From the IMG/VR virus record IMGVR_UViG_3300044591_002907, positions 1-36,234 of that record: 36,234 nt of DNA, one strand, 5' to 3'. Source of the stretch: a virus. The notes beneath the pieces were generated by a model. The model was not told where the DNA came from, did no database searches, and saw only the letters and a list, made by a program, of their open reading frames with translations. Numbering within the stretch: position 1 is the first letter of the stretch; each line of letters opens with the position of its first letter. The position numbers and the translations under genes are program-made. Below are positions 15,403 to 22,487 of this stretch, one piece after another.

Positions 15403-15809
15403 TCGAACCCCGGAGGAGGGCCGTTCGCCCAGACTGGCCGCTCTTCGAGCTCGCACCAGAGCTCAAAGAACGAAAAGGAAAGGTAGTAGCGGCAAAGAAA
15501 CGCGTCGGCTTTGGAAAGGTCGGGCGTAGCTCCCTCCTTTCTCCAGCGATAAAGAGCACGAGTGTCGCTCTCCGAGACGAGCTGGCCGTCGAAAGTCGTC
15601 CTTCCTTCGGCGTCCTGAAAGAGGAGCTCTTCTATATAGGCCTTCCAGCTTTCCGGATGAACGGCAAAGCGGCGGCGGTGCGGACGATGGGCTCGCCGAG
15701 CCTTCTGGGAACTACCACCTCCTCTCTTTTGGCTGGTGGCTCGGCGGCCCTTTCGTCCTATGGCTTGATCGGCCATGAAGAGAAATATCGGGCGCTTTTT
15801 TCCCGCCAC
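15399..15809 (-). CDS. Putative DNA-binding partner of the XRE regulator
   Basis: This 136-residue protein starts at a GTG (15807-15809) with GGAAAG four bases upstream; an ATG twelve codons in (MADQAIG) is the alternative. The N-terminal 45 residues are very basic (KGRRATSQKRGGGSSQKARR..HRPHRRRF). Residues 50-120 contain 'SESDTRALYRWRKEGATPDLSKADAFLCRY', which looks like a helix-turn-helix in which RALYRWRKEG is the recognition helix, as in other phage immunity and pathogenicity-island regulators. Its stop overlaps the XRE start by four bases. It may be a repressor or antirepressor; the family is not certain. Confidence 0.65.
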   Translation of the reverse strand: MAGKKRPIFLFMADQAIGRKGRRATSQKRGGGSSQKARRAHRPHRRRFAVHPESWKAYIEELLFQDAEGRTTFDGQLVSESDTRALYRWRKEGATPDLSKADAFLCRYYLSFSFFELWCELEERPVWANGPPPGFE

Positions 15810-15952
15810 AGAACTTTCCGGAAAAAAGTCGGATTAGCTTTCTAAGGGCTCCGGCGGCCTCGGCTAGGGAATCTCCTCGGGCCCTTTGCCTGGCATTGCT
15901 TAGAGCGGCTCTAAGGCCCCGGAATCAAGGTTCGAGAAGCGGCTAAAGCGGA
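15810..15952. other. Spacer upstream of the regulator pair
   Basis: This short gap lies between the LamG/Ig adhesin stop and the GTG of the regulator pair. It contains the perfect dyad at 15899-15915 and should hold the leftward promoter for the pair. No gene is seen. I find no convincing terminator for the adhesin gene here. Confidence 0.5.
15899..15915. promoter_or_regulatory. Perfect 17-bp dyad, candidate operator
   Basis: CTTAGAG-CGG-CTCTAAG is an exact inverted repeat of seven bases with a 3-base centre, about 90 bases before the start of the small-regulator operon. Size and symmetry suit a dimeric HTH repressor. No other full copy was noticed by eye. Assignment as operator is inference. 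Confidence 0.5.
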
Positions 15953-17863
15953 CTAGATCGCGCCGCTGATCATCAACGCCCCGACGACTGTCGCCGAGCT
16001 TGATTTACCTCGGAGCCGGTAAGGCTCGGAAGCTGCGGTAGCTGAACCGGCATCGTTCGAAGCGGTAACGACTGCTCGAATCCAATAGCCGCGGAGATTG
16101 TCGGTAATGGTGAGCGAGCTTCCGTCGGCCGAAGCGATGCTCTGCCAGTTCGTCGAGCCGGTAAGGCTCTTCTCCCAAGCCCAAGAAAAAGAAGGAGAAG
16201 GAAAGCCGTCCCACTCTCCAGCGCTTCCCTCGAAGCGATCCTCGAGGAACTCAATCGTCGGAGCGCTGATAAGAGAAGGATCTTCGGATACATAGGCGGT
16301 AGTTGCGCTTACGGCCTCGGTCGCCCCCTGGGTGTTGATCCCAAAGACCGAAACGCGAAGGTATTTCCCGGCGTCGGCCTCCGTCGCCGTGTAGGTCTCG
16401 CTAATTGCTCCGGAGATTGCCGTCCAGCCGGTCGAGCCGTCGAGGGAGCGCTGCCATTCGATCTCGTAAAGAAGCCCAGGGAAGCCGGTCCAAGAGCCAA
16501 TCGAAGCCGAGAGTTCGGTTCCGATTTCAAGAACGCCGGAGTAAGAGACCGAGGGCTGGGCCGTGTTGATCGGCTCCCAGACGATCTGGCCCAAAGTCGC
16601 CGAGAAAATCGTCTCCGAGCCGGCCGAGTTTGTCCCGGTTACCGAAACGCGAAGGTAGCGGCCGGCGTCCTCTCCGGTTGCCGTGTAGGAGCTAGAGGTC
16701 TCTCCGGAGATATTGCTCCAAGAGGTGCCCGAGCTGGTCGAGCGCTGCCATTGGTAGGAAATCGAAGGGGACTCGTAGCCGGTCCAAGTCCCCGGGGTGC
16801 AGGAGAGCAGGTCGCCAACGGCCGGGGAGTCGCCCTCTCCTTCGAAGCTGATCGCCGGGCCCTCGGTATTGGCCGGGGCCCAGAGGGTCGGGCCAACTGC
16901 GCTCGAGGAAGAAGTCGCGGGCCCGAGGATGTTCGTCGCGGTAACGGTTGAGCGAAGGTATTTCCCGGCGTCGGTGCTTACCGGCGAGTAGCTGCCGCTC
17001 GTTGCTCCAGAAATAGCGCTCCAGCCCGAAGTCCCGGTATCTGAGCTCTCCCAAGCGTAGGCGTAAGAGCTCGGGGCGGTTCCGCTCCAGGTTCCGGTCG
17101 AGGAGCTAAGGGTCTGCCCGACGGTCGCGGTTCCGGTAATTGTCGGGGCGGAGGTGTTCTCGAGAAGAAAGGCGCTTCCGACGTCATAGTGGGCCTGGAT
17201 TCGTGCGGGCGAAAGAGCCGCTCCGTAGATCGCCGGTTCGTCAATCTGTAGCGAATAGACCCGATTCGAGTTCCCGATCGAAGCGGTAGTGGCGGCCCAG
17301 GCCAAGATATCTGAAGCGCTGGAAGTGCTCGTTCCTACTAGCTCTCCATTTACATACTGTCGAATTTGGACGCTTGAGCCGAGGTCTTCAATTACCCCGA
17401 CGTAGTGGTAAGTCTGGCCGAGCGCGATTGCCGTAGAAGAGGGAACGGTAGTAGAGCTAGAAGAGTTGTTTAGATTGACGCGAAAGCCTAGATAGGCGAT
17501 GTTGTTCGTGACCGTTACGCCGAGCCCCTGGTTTCCGTTCATGGTTAGGATCGAGTGAGAGGAGCTGGTAGGAAGTGCTCCTCCGAAGCGAATCCACGCC
17601 TCGAAAGTAAGACCGCTTCGGCCGGTCGTTAGGTCTCCGACGGTCGCCTGGCCGATGGTGTTGATCGTGCTTGCTGGAAGTAGCGCTGCCTTGCCGGCCG
17701 GAGTGCTGTTAAGGAGAGAGCTTTGGTTTCGCTGAACCTGCGAAGTAGAAAAAGTCCCGTTCCGGCCGTTGCCTGAAGAATCGGCGAAAGCGGTTCCGCT
17801 TGTTTCTTCGAGCTTCCAGTAGATAAGCGGAGCATCGGCTAGGACTTGCGCGTTATAGGCCAT
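15953..17863 (-). CDS. LamG/concanavalin-like adhesin with four Ig-like repeats
   Basis: This 636-residue protein begins 'MAYNAQVLADAPLIYWKLEETSGTAFADSSG', the hallmark of phage LamG (concanavalin A-like) domains. That domain runs to about residue 230, with 'TFEAWIRFGG', 'HYVGVIED' and 'IDEPAIYGAALSPARIQAHY'. Four Ig-like repeats of about 90 residues follow (about 236-325, 330-425, 430-520, 530-615), each with a 'G.WSG.....Y.W..S..G..W..I.GAT...Y....AGKYLRV.VTATN..G' pattern. It is a probable tail adhesin or fibre binding surface glycans. It lies directly downstream of the glycerophosphotransferase gene, suggesting paired action on host surface polymers (inference). The start ATG is at 17861-17863. 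Confidence 0.88.
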   Translation of the reverse strand: MAYNAQVLADAPLIYWKLEETSGTAFADSSGNGRNGTFSTSQVQRNQSSLLNSTPAGKAALLPASTINTIGQATVGDLTTGRSGLTFEAWIRFGGALPTSSSHSILTMNGNQGLGVTVTNNIAYLGFRVNLNNSSSSTTVPSSTAIALGQTYHYVGVIEDLGSSVQIRQYVNGELVGTSTSSASDILAWAATTASIGNSNRVYSLQIDEPAIYGAALSPARIQAHYDVGSAFLLENTSAPTITGTATVGQTLSSSTGTWSGTAPSSYAYAWESSDTGTSGWSAISGATSGSYSPVSTDAGKYLRSTVTATNILGPATSSSSAVGPTLWAPANTEGPAISFEGEGDSPAVGDLLSCTPGTWTGYESPSISYQWQRSTSSGTSWSNISGETSSSYTATGEDAGRYLRVSVTGTNSAGSETIFSATLGQIVWEPINTAQPSVSYSGVLEIGTELSASIGSWTGFPGLLYEIEWQRSLDGSTGWTAISGAISETYTATEADAGKYLRVSVFGINTQGATEAVSATTAYVSEDPSLISAPTIEFLEDRFEGSAGEWDGFPSPSFSWAWEKSLTGSTNWQSIASADGSSLTITDNLRGYWIRAVVTASNDAGSATAASEPYRLRGKSSSATVVGALMISGAI

Positions 17864-17910
17864 CTCCGATCAAAAGTAGGGGCTTCGGCCGGGGCCGCGC
17901 GCGTCTTTCG

Positions 17911-18903
17911 CTAGCCCCAGGTCGCCTGGATCTCTTCGATCGCCTCGGCCGCCCTCTTGGCCGCTTGCCCGTCGGTCTTTATGTAGATACTCCGGAGAAG
18001 CTCCCGGCGCCGCTCGGCGATTTCGATCGGATCTTGCAGGGCCCGGCGAATCGTCTTCGAGAGCTCTTTCGGATCATCTACCTGGAGGCCGATATCAGCG
18101 TGACTCCAGAACCTCATCCCGTGCTCGACCTCCCGCCGATACCAGGGCGCGTTGAGCAGGGCAACCGGCCGGTCGAGGCTGGCCCATTCAAAGATCGTCG
18201 AGCTGTTGTCGCAGATATAGAGCTCGGCTTCTCCGATCAGCTGCTCGAAATCGGCGATAAATGGGATTCCGGCCTTTCTGTAGATCGCCTGGGCCTGGCG
18301 AGCTAAGCGGGGATGGGAATGCCCGACGAGATCAAAATCGCGAGCGAGGTTCTTTAGCTCTCCTCGGTAAAAGCGAAGAGCGCTTCGGGTCTCCGGGCAG
18401 ACCTTCGAATCCCAATGAAAAGAAATCGCTACTCGCCCCTTCTTGCCCGGCTTCGGGCTGGCGTGGTGTGGATCAAGCTTCGGGACGCCGACCGGGTAGG
18501 CGCGGATAGTCGGGTGGCGTGCTTCGTGCCTCTCCGCCTGGGCCCGGCCGGGAACGAGCGCGGCGACGCATCCGGCGCGATCGATTGCCCCGATATAAGA
18601 GCCCGATTCGACCCCCTGGTAGCTCTGCCCGGCTCCGTGCTCGGAGATGATTACTCGGCGGCCGTTGTCTCTGGCCAGCTTCATGTCGCGGAAGGCGGCG
18701 ACAACGGTTAGCCTCGTCCCGGCCATTTTTTCCACCGAGAAGGTCTTCTCGATTCCAAGCTCGCGGGCCCGAGGACGAAGAGCCTCGAGAGTGTAAAAGC
18801 GGCCGCGAAGCTCTTCGGGAAGAGCTTTCCAGGTCGGGGCTAAGTGGTCGAGGAAGTGCGGCTCCCGGGCCAAGAAATCGACGGCTCTACTTTTCCTCGC
18901 CAT
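17911..18903 (-). CDS. CDP-glycerol glycerophosphotransferase-like glycosyltransferase (TagF/TagB type)
   Basis: This 330-residue GT-B-like enzyme resembles the teichoic-acid polymerase family, which transfers glycerol-phosphate from CDP-glycerol. Visible motifs: 'IISEHGAGQSY' (about 85-95, with the conserved HG), 'ISFHWDS' (160-166), 'LVGHSHPR' (192-199) and 'YICDNSSTIFEWASLDRPV' (229-247), which corresponds to the family 'DYSS..FD...L..P' nucleotide-binding stretch. There is no signal peptide or membrane helix; family members act at the cytoplasmic face. In a phage it could change host wall teichoic acid (superinfection exclusion) or decorate virion proteins (inference). It starts at 18903, beside the pyrimidine-rich spacer and just upstream of the LamG adhesin. 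Confidence 0.82.
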   Translation of the reverse strand: MARKSRAVDFLAREPHFLDHLAPTWKALPEELRGRFYTLEALRPRARELGIEKTFSVEKMAGTRLTVVAAFRDMKLARDNGRRVIISEHGAGQSYQGVESGSYIGAIDRAGCVAALVPGRAQAERHEARHPTIRAYPVGVPKLDPHHASPKPGKKGRVAISFHWDSKVCPETRSALRFYRGELKNLARDFDLVGHSHPRLARQAQAIYRKAGIPFIADFEQLIGEAELYICDNSSTIFEWASLDRPVALLNAPWYRREVEHGMRFWSHADIGLQVDDPKELSKTIRRALQDPIEIAERRRELLRSIYIKTDGQAAKRAAEAIEEIQATWG

Positions 18904-19264
18904 AAGGCGAAGCTAGGAAGAGCTCGGCGGCTTGCCCGAGGAGGAGGGGTCAGCGCGCGAATTTTCCTCCCTGTTTCTTTCTTTAGGGGGGCCGCCCCCG
19001 CCGCCGCCCCTCTCATACCTCTTCTTACCGGGTACCTCTTCTTACCGGGTACCTCTTCTACCTTTACTACCTCTCCTAGCCTCTTCTTCTCTCCTTACCT
19101 CTATTCCCAAGCCCCGCCCGCCCCCTCAGCTTAATTTTGAAACCTTCGCGAAGGGCGAATTTCGCTTAAGCCACGGAAGACGGCTTCGGAGCTTGATCTG
19201 GCTAAGGAAAAAAGGGATAAGCGAAATTCCAGGAGCGCGAGGGAAGCGGGCCTACCTTGGCCCT
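18904..19264. other. Divergent, pyrimidine-rich spacer (possible origin/promoter region)
   Basis: This 361-base non-coding stretch lies between leftward and rightward genes. Roughly 18964-19131 is strongly pyrimidine-biased on the plus strand and contains the 17-bp tandem repeats at 19016-19062. A GC-rich GGGGGGCCGCCCCC palindrome lies near 18987-18999. The right part turns more AT-rich before the 19265 start. Iteron-like repeats plus strand bias suggest a replication origin or a complex promoter; neither is proven. Confidence 0.5.
19016..19062 (+). repeat. 17-bp tandem repeat (about 2.7 copies)
   Basis: TACCTCTTCTTACCGGG occurs at 19016-19032 and again, identical, at 19033-19049, followed by a partial third copy (TACCTCTTCTACC, 19050-19062). 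The junctions create GGGTACC palindromes. Such short exact iterons occur in origins and in repressor arrays. Confidence 0.85.
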
Positions 19265-19534
19265 ATGGAAAACAAAAAAGTAGATCTCCCCAGCTACGAA
19301 GCGATTAACGATTGGTATCTCGGCCAGATGGTCTGGGAGAGAAAAGGAGCGATTACTGGTCGCTCGATTCGAATTCTCCTTCGAGGAAAGGTTAAGCACC
19401 TGAGCGATGAGGAGCTCCAGGCCGAGGCCGAAGCTTGGACGATCCATTATCTAAAGCACCCCGAGTGGTTCGAGGATGCTTACGGGCGCTGGCCAAAGCT
19501 TCCTCCGGCAATCCCCGTCGGAGAGGCTGCTTAG
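19265..19534 (+). CDS. Hypothetical small rightward protein (89 aa)
   Basis: This is an 89-residue soluble protein starting at the ATG 19265 (MENKKVDLP). It has 'YEAINDWYLGQMVWERKGAITGRSI', then a helical 'LSDEELQAEAEAWTIHYLKHPEWFEDAYGRWP'. The ribosome-binding site is poor and the frame is open upstream, so an earlier non-ATG start is possible. It is the first gene of a rightward pair with the 325-residue protein that follows, beside the iteron-like tract. Its function is unknown; an early or replication-linked role is a guess from position. Confidence 0.6.
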   Translation: MENKKVDLPSYEAINDWYLGQMVWERKGAITGRSIRILLRGKVKHLSDEELQAEAEAWTIHYLKHPEWFEDAYGRWPKLPPAIPVGEAA

Positions 19535-19544
19535 CCTTTCCGGG

Positions 19545-20522
19545 ATGACTGTTAGAAGAACCGTCGGGGAAAACCTAGTTAGCGATAGCGCGAAGGCCTG
19601 GGTCGAGAACGCTCTTAATCGCCGAGCCGATCGCCTAAAGGAGGCCGGCTCGAAGAAGGGTCTCCCTCCGGCTCTGTTTAGTGGAGAGCTACGAATCCGG
19701 GCAGAGCGGCTGGTAACGGCGCTCGAGCTCGTTCCAAAGCGTTCGGGCCTATGGACTCCCAGAGGCCAGCTTCTGCAGGTCGCCTTCTATAACGCTCGGG
19801 CCTCTTCTCGGTTAGCTCTCGAAGAAAGAAGAAACGCTTATCGAGAAAGAGCTTTTAGCGAGCTCTCCGGCCTGATTACTCAAGCTCGAGACGCCGAGCA
19901 TTTTCGCCTGCTTGAAGAGATTGGAGACCCCTCTTCGGATGGGCCGCTCGAGTCGGTTCGAGCTCAATTGGCCGAGAAGCTTTCCGAGCTACACGAGGAG
20001 CGGCTCGGCGATCAAGAAAGAACCGCTTCCGACGCCGTCTATTACTTTCTCTGCTCGATTGGCCATCAGTGGGCTATAGAGAGCGAGCGGAGTCCCGATC
20101 TCGACGCCGATCTAGAAAAGCTTCGAGCGATTGGCCTTGCAGCCGACCTCGGGATCTCCGAGGCGGTGCCGGAGGTCTTTCTCTCCATGCTCTTGATTAT
20201 CGAAGAGGCGATCGGGCCCTGGATCGATTCCTATTCCGATTCGGATTGGACCGAGCTTATTTACGAGCGGATCGAAGCTACATTCTTCGACGATCGAGAG
20301 CTCCTCGGATTGCTCGAAGGAACGCTGGTTCTTGAAGATTCCCGCCTGGTGACTACGCCGCTCGCTCGATCCGAGGGAGACTGCCTTCGCCTGCTCTTGG
20401 CCGAGCGCTGGGCTGGCCGAAGAGCTGGAGGCGTCTTTCCCTGGGGAGAGCGCGCTGTTTGCCCGATTCCCGATCCGCTTCGGCCGGGTTCGGTTAAGGA
20501 GCTTCCTCCTCTAGATCGATAG
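19545..20522 (+). CDS. Hypothetical protein (325 aa), possible early/replication gene
   Basis: This large rightward protein starts at the ATG 19545 (MTVRRTVGENL), ten bases after the preceding stop; an ATG at 19476 overlaps the previous gene and is less likely. It is soluble and helix-rich, with an N-terminal basic segment (residues 1-60), a long acidic helical middle (about 90-240) and a C-terminal 'LLLAERWAGRRAGGVFPWG'. I see no Walker, helicase, primase or nuclease motif. It is convergent with the integrase gene, overlapping its end by 29 bases. As one of only two large unassigned proteins outside the structural genes, it is a candidate replication initiator or regulator (inference). Confidence 0.65.
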   Translation: MTVRRTVGENLVSDSAKAWVENALNRRADRLKEAGSKKGLPPALFSGELRIRAERLVTALELVPKRSGLWTPRGQLLQVAFYNARASSRLALEERRNAYRERAFSELSGLITQARDAEHFRLLEEIGDPSSDGPLESVRAQLAEKLSELHEERLGDQERTASDAVYYFLCSIGHQWAIESERSPDLDADLEKLRAIGLAADLGISEAVPEVFLSMLLIIEEAIGPWIDSYSDSDWTELIYERIEATFFDDRELLGLLEGTLVLEDSRLVTTPLARSEGDCLRLLLAERWAGRRAGGVFPWGERAVCPIPDPLRPGSVKELPPLDR

Positions 20523-21762
20523 GGCTATAGAGGCTCGAGAGGTCTCTTTCCTGGCTCTCGAATCGTTTAAAGATCGAGGCGTAGATTCGCATCGTTGTCG
20601 CCGGGTTGCTGTGGCCCATTAGGTAGGCGATTTGGGTAATCGGGACGCCCTGGGCGATTAGTTCGCTAGCGAAGGTATGGCGGAGCGAGTGCGGGGTATA
20701 GCTGAGCGGGACCCCGGCCTCCTGCAAAGCTGGCCGCCAGATGTCTCGGCGGAAATTGCCTTCGCCCCGGATCCGCCCCCGGCCGTTTGGAAAAAGAAGA
20801 GCGGGCTCCCCGGGCTTGTGAAGCTTCTTCGCCCTGGCTACTTGCCGCTCTAGGCGGTTCATAAGCTGCGGAGAAACCTTAAGGACGCGAAAGCCGGAGG
20901 CGGTTTTCGGGTACTGGCTAATTACTGTCTTTCCCTTTTTGGTCGAGAGGGTTCGCTGGATGCTTATCGAGCGATCGCGGCGATTCAGATCCGAGCAATC
21001 AAGGGCCAGGAGCTCGCCAAGGCGAAGCCCGAGCGAGGCCATCGTTAGAAGAAGGGTCTCTCGCTCTTCGGTTACTGAGTGCTTAAGGATGGCTCGAACG
21101 TCTTCCTGCTCCATTGGGACGATCTGCTTCTTGGTCCGGGGGTTAGAGCTGAGTTCAACGAGCGAGACGGGATTCTCGGCTACCAGCCCCTCCCGCTTGG
21201 CGTAGGTAAAGATCTGGCGAAGCACTGAGAGCTGCTGCTCTACAGAGCGAATGCCGAGCGGCTCGGTTCTCGAAGAGGCCACTTTCCCTTCTACCGGAAC
21301 GGCTCCGGGCTCGCCGGGAGCGAGCGTTAGCTTCTTCGCCGCGTACCTCTCTATATCCCCGGCGCTGATCTGGTGAAGGTAGAGGCCGCGAAAAGCGGGG
21401 AGGAGGTGGCAATCGAGAGCTACCTCGAGGAGCTCTTGGGCCCTGGTCGAGAGGCCCTTTAAGGCGATCTGGCTTCGCTGCCATTCCCGAGCTACAACCT
21501 CGAAGGGGTGCCCGAGAAATTGCGATCCCTGCCCCCGGCCGATTGCTACGAGCCTTTCTAAGAGGGCGTGCTCGGCCACCTCCCGAGTTACGCCGGCCGA
21601 TTCCGGGCCGATCGTTTCCCAGACTCTTCGGCCCCCTGGTACCGGCCGGTAGCCGATGGACCAGGAGCCGCTCCGGCAGCGGATCGTGCCCTGCCCGTAC
21701 GAGCGGCGCTTCTTACCCATTGCTACCTCGAGAGCGAGGTCGGTCTTTGTTGCTTCGGCCAT
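20494..21762 (-). CDS. int: Tyrosine integrase
   Basis: This 422-residue site-specific recombinase integrates the phage at attP. It has an N-terminal arm-binding region (residues 16-60: 'SYGQGTIRCRSGSWSIGYRPVPGGRR'), a SAM-like core-binding domain (about 85-195) and a catalytic domain with the full set: R247 (LGLRLGE), K286 in the beta-hairpin (YPKTASGFR), H358/R361 (TPHSLRHTF), H384 (LMGHSNP) and nucleophile Y394 (MRIYA). An alternative start at codon 15 (MGKKRRSYG, 21718-21720) follows GAGGT and may be the true one. It lies 7 bases after the excisionase gene and about 500 bases from the half-tRNA core. Confidence 0.96.
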   Translation of the reverse strand: MAEATKTDLALEVAMGKKRRSYGQGTIRCRSGSWSIGYRPVPGGRRVWETIGPESAGVTREVAEHALLERLVAIGRGQGSQFLGHPFEVVAREWQRSQIALKGLSTRAQELLEVALDCHLLPAFRGLYLHQISAGDIERYAAKKLTLAPGEPGAVPVEGKVASSRTEPLGIRSVEQQLSVLRQIFTYAKREGLVAENPVSLVELSSNPRTKKQIVPMEQEDVRAILKHSVTEERETLLLTMASLGLRLGELLALDCSDLNRRDRSISIQRTLSTKKGKTVISQYPKTASGFRVLKVSPQLMNRLERQVARAKKLHKPGEPALLFPNGRGRIRGEGNFRRDIWRPALQEAGVPLSYTPHSLRHTFASELIAQGVPITQIAYLMGHSNPATTMRIYASIFKRFESQERDLSSLYSPIDLEEEAP

Positions 21763-21768
21763 TGCTGC

Positions 21769-22044
21769 TTACCAGTCGAGGGCGGCGCCCTTGGCCCGGC
21801 TTCTCTGGCCGGCGAGTATCTCCGAGGGGGTGAGGTCGCGGGGAGCGATCTCGCCTTCGCTGACGAAGGCCAAGATCGAATCGGTAAGGATTCGAAGTCC
21901 GCCCTTCTTGCCGGGGCTGAGCTTGATCGCCTTTAGGCTGCCGGCCTTTACCAGGGCGTAGATCTTCGACCTCGAGCAGTCGAGCATCGCGGCGGCTTTC
22001 TCTGGAGTGACTACGAGGGCTTCGGTTTTCGTGGTGGTGTCCAT
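21769..22044 (-). CDS. xis: Excisionase-like MerR/HTH_17 protein
   Basis: This 91-residue protein has a winged-HTH of the HTH_17/excisionase family: 'LVVTPEKAAAMLDCSRSKIYALVKAGSLKAIKLSPGKKGGLRILTDSILAFV' (residues 10-61). It precedes the integrase by seven bases in the same operon, so it probably directs excision or regulates int. The start ATG (22042-22044) lies at the foot of a CCCGA/TCGGG hairpin. Confidence 0.9.
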   Translation of the reverse strand: MDTTTKTEALVVTPEKAAAMLDCSRSKIYALVKAGSLKAIKLSPGKKGGLRILTDSILAFVSEGEIAPRDLTPSEILAGQRSRAKGAALDW

Positions 22045-22045
22045 G

Positions 22046-22067
22046 CCCGAAAAGTCGGGTCTTTTTT
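22046..22067 (+). terminator. Short hairpin with U tract beside the xis start
   Basis: CCCGA-AAAG-TCGGG followed by TCTTTTTT reads as a small rho-independent terminator on the plus strand. It could stop rightward transcripts that have run antisense through int and xis. On the minus strand the same hairpin lies immediately before the xis ATG and could hide its ribosome-binding site. Confidence 0.55.
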
Positions 22068-22095
22068 CGGGGATACCGGAAAAGCTCGAGAAAAT

Positions 22096-22149
22096 CCTTT
22101 GTCACCGTTTATGTCTCCAAATCAGGGCTAATCTGTGCGATCTGGAGAC
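22096..22149. repeat. Duplicated block, left copy (candidate integrase arm site)
   Basis: CCTTTGTCACC (22096-22106) followed 33 bases later by TGTGCGATCTGGAGAC (22134-22149). The block at 22335-22389 repeats the same two elements in the same orientation with nearly the same spacing. TGTCTCCA and TGGAGACA within this copy also form an inverted repeat. It flanks the attP core, as integrase or excisionase arm sites would. Confidence 0.65.
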
Positions 22150-22246
22150 AAGATAGCGGGCCTGGAGGGCCTGGTAAAGGCTGTTTTTCCCTTTTTTAAG
22201 GGAAGTAGCTTCTTCGGCAGGTCTGGAGGAGGTAAGGGTCGCTCAA

Positions 22247-22283
22247 GTGTGAAGCGAGTGCTCTCCCGCTGAGCTACGCGCCC
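22247..22283 (-). other. attP core: 5' half of tRNA-Val(CAC)
   Basis: On the minus strand this reads as positions 1-38 of a tRNA: acceptor GGGCGCG, TA, the D-arm GCTC-AGCGGGA-GAGC, A, anticodon stem CTCGC and the 7-base loop TTCACAC with anticodon CAC (Val). The next bases (TTGAGCG) do not complete the anticodon stem, and no T-arm follows, so it is not a full tRNA. Such partial tRNA identity beside a tyrosine integrase marks the attachment core shared with the host tRNA gene; here it would restore the 5' half, with crossover at or before the anticodon loop. Confidence 0.85.
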
Positions 22284-22334
22284 TTCTTAGCTCTATAACT
22301 GAAGATCCTCGGTTACAGAGCCGGTCTCTTGCCT

Positions 22335-22389
22335 CCTTTTGTCACCATCTTGGCTCCGTTTCGGTGCGAAGTGTGCGATTAGAGGAGAC
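22335..22389. repeat. Duplicated block, right copy (candidate integrase arm site)
   Basis: CCTTTTGTCACC (22335-22346) followed 31 bases after its GTCACC by TGTGCGAT (22372-22379) and AGGAGAC. It is the partner of 22096-22149 on the other side of the half-tRNA core. A further GGTGCGAA sits just before TGTGCGAT, giving a tandem GTGCGA motif. Confidence 0.65.
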
Positions 22390-22467
22390 GTAAGGACGGA
22401 AAGTCTAGGCCAAGAAGGGGCTCGAAAGAACGGCCCCTTCTGAGCTGGCGGAAATGACTTAAGAAAA

Positions 22468-22487
22468 ATATCCCGTGCGCTAGTTCG
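22468..22487 (+). promoter_or_regulatory. Shared 20-bp cassette element, copy 1
   Basis: ATATCCCGTGCGCTAGTTCG differs at one base from 25407-25426. It lies 20 bases before the ATG of the HNH gene, the right place for a core promoter or an operator overlapping it. CTAGTT could serve as a -10-like box, but no standard -35 is obvious. Confidence 0.75.

Noticed and set aside
18964-19131. CRISPR array
   Set aside because: The repeats are adjacent 17-mers without spacers; no spacer-repeat periodicity or cas gene is present anywhere in the window.
22235-22290. A complete phage tRNA gene
   Set aside because: Only the 5' half is present; the anticodon stem is not closed and there is no T-arm or 3' acceptor strand.
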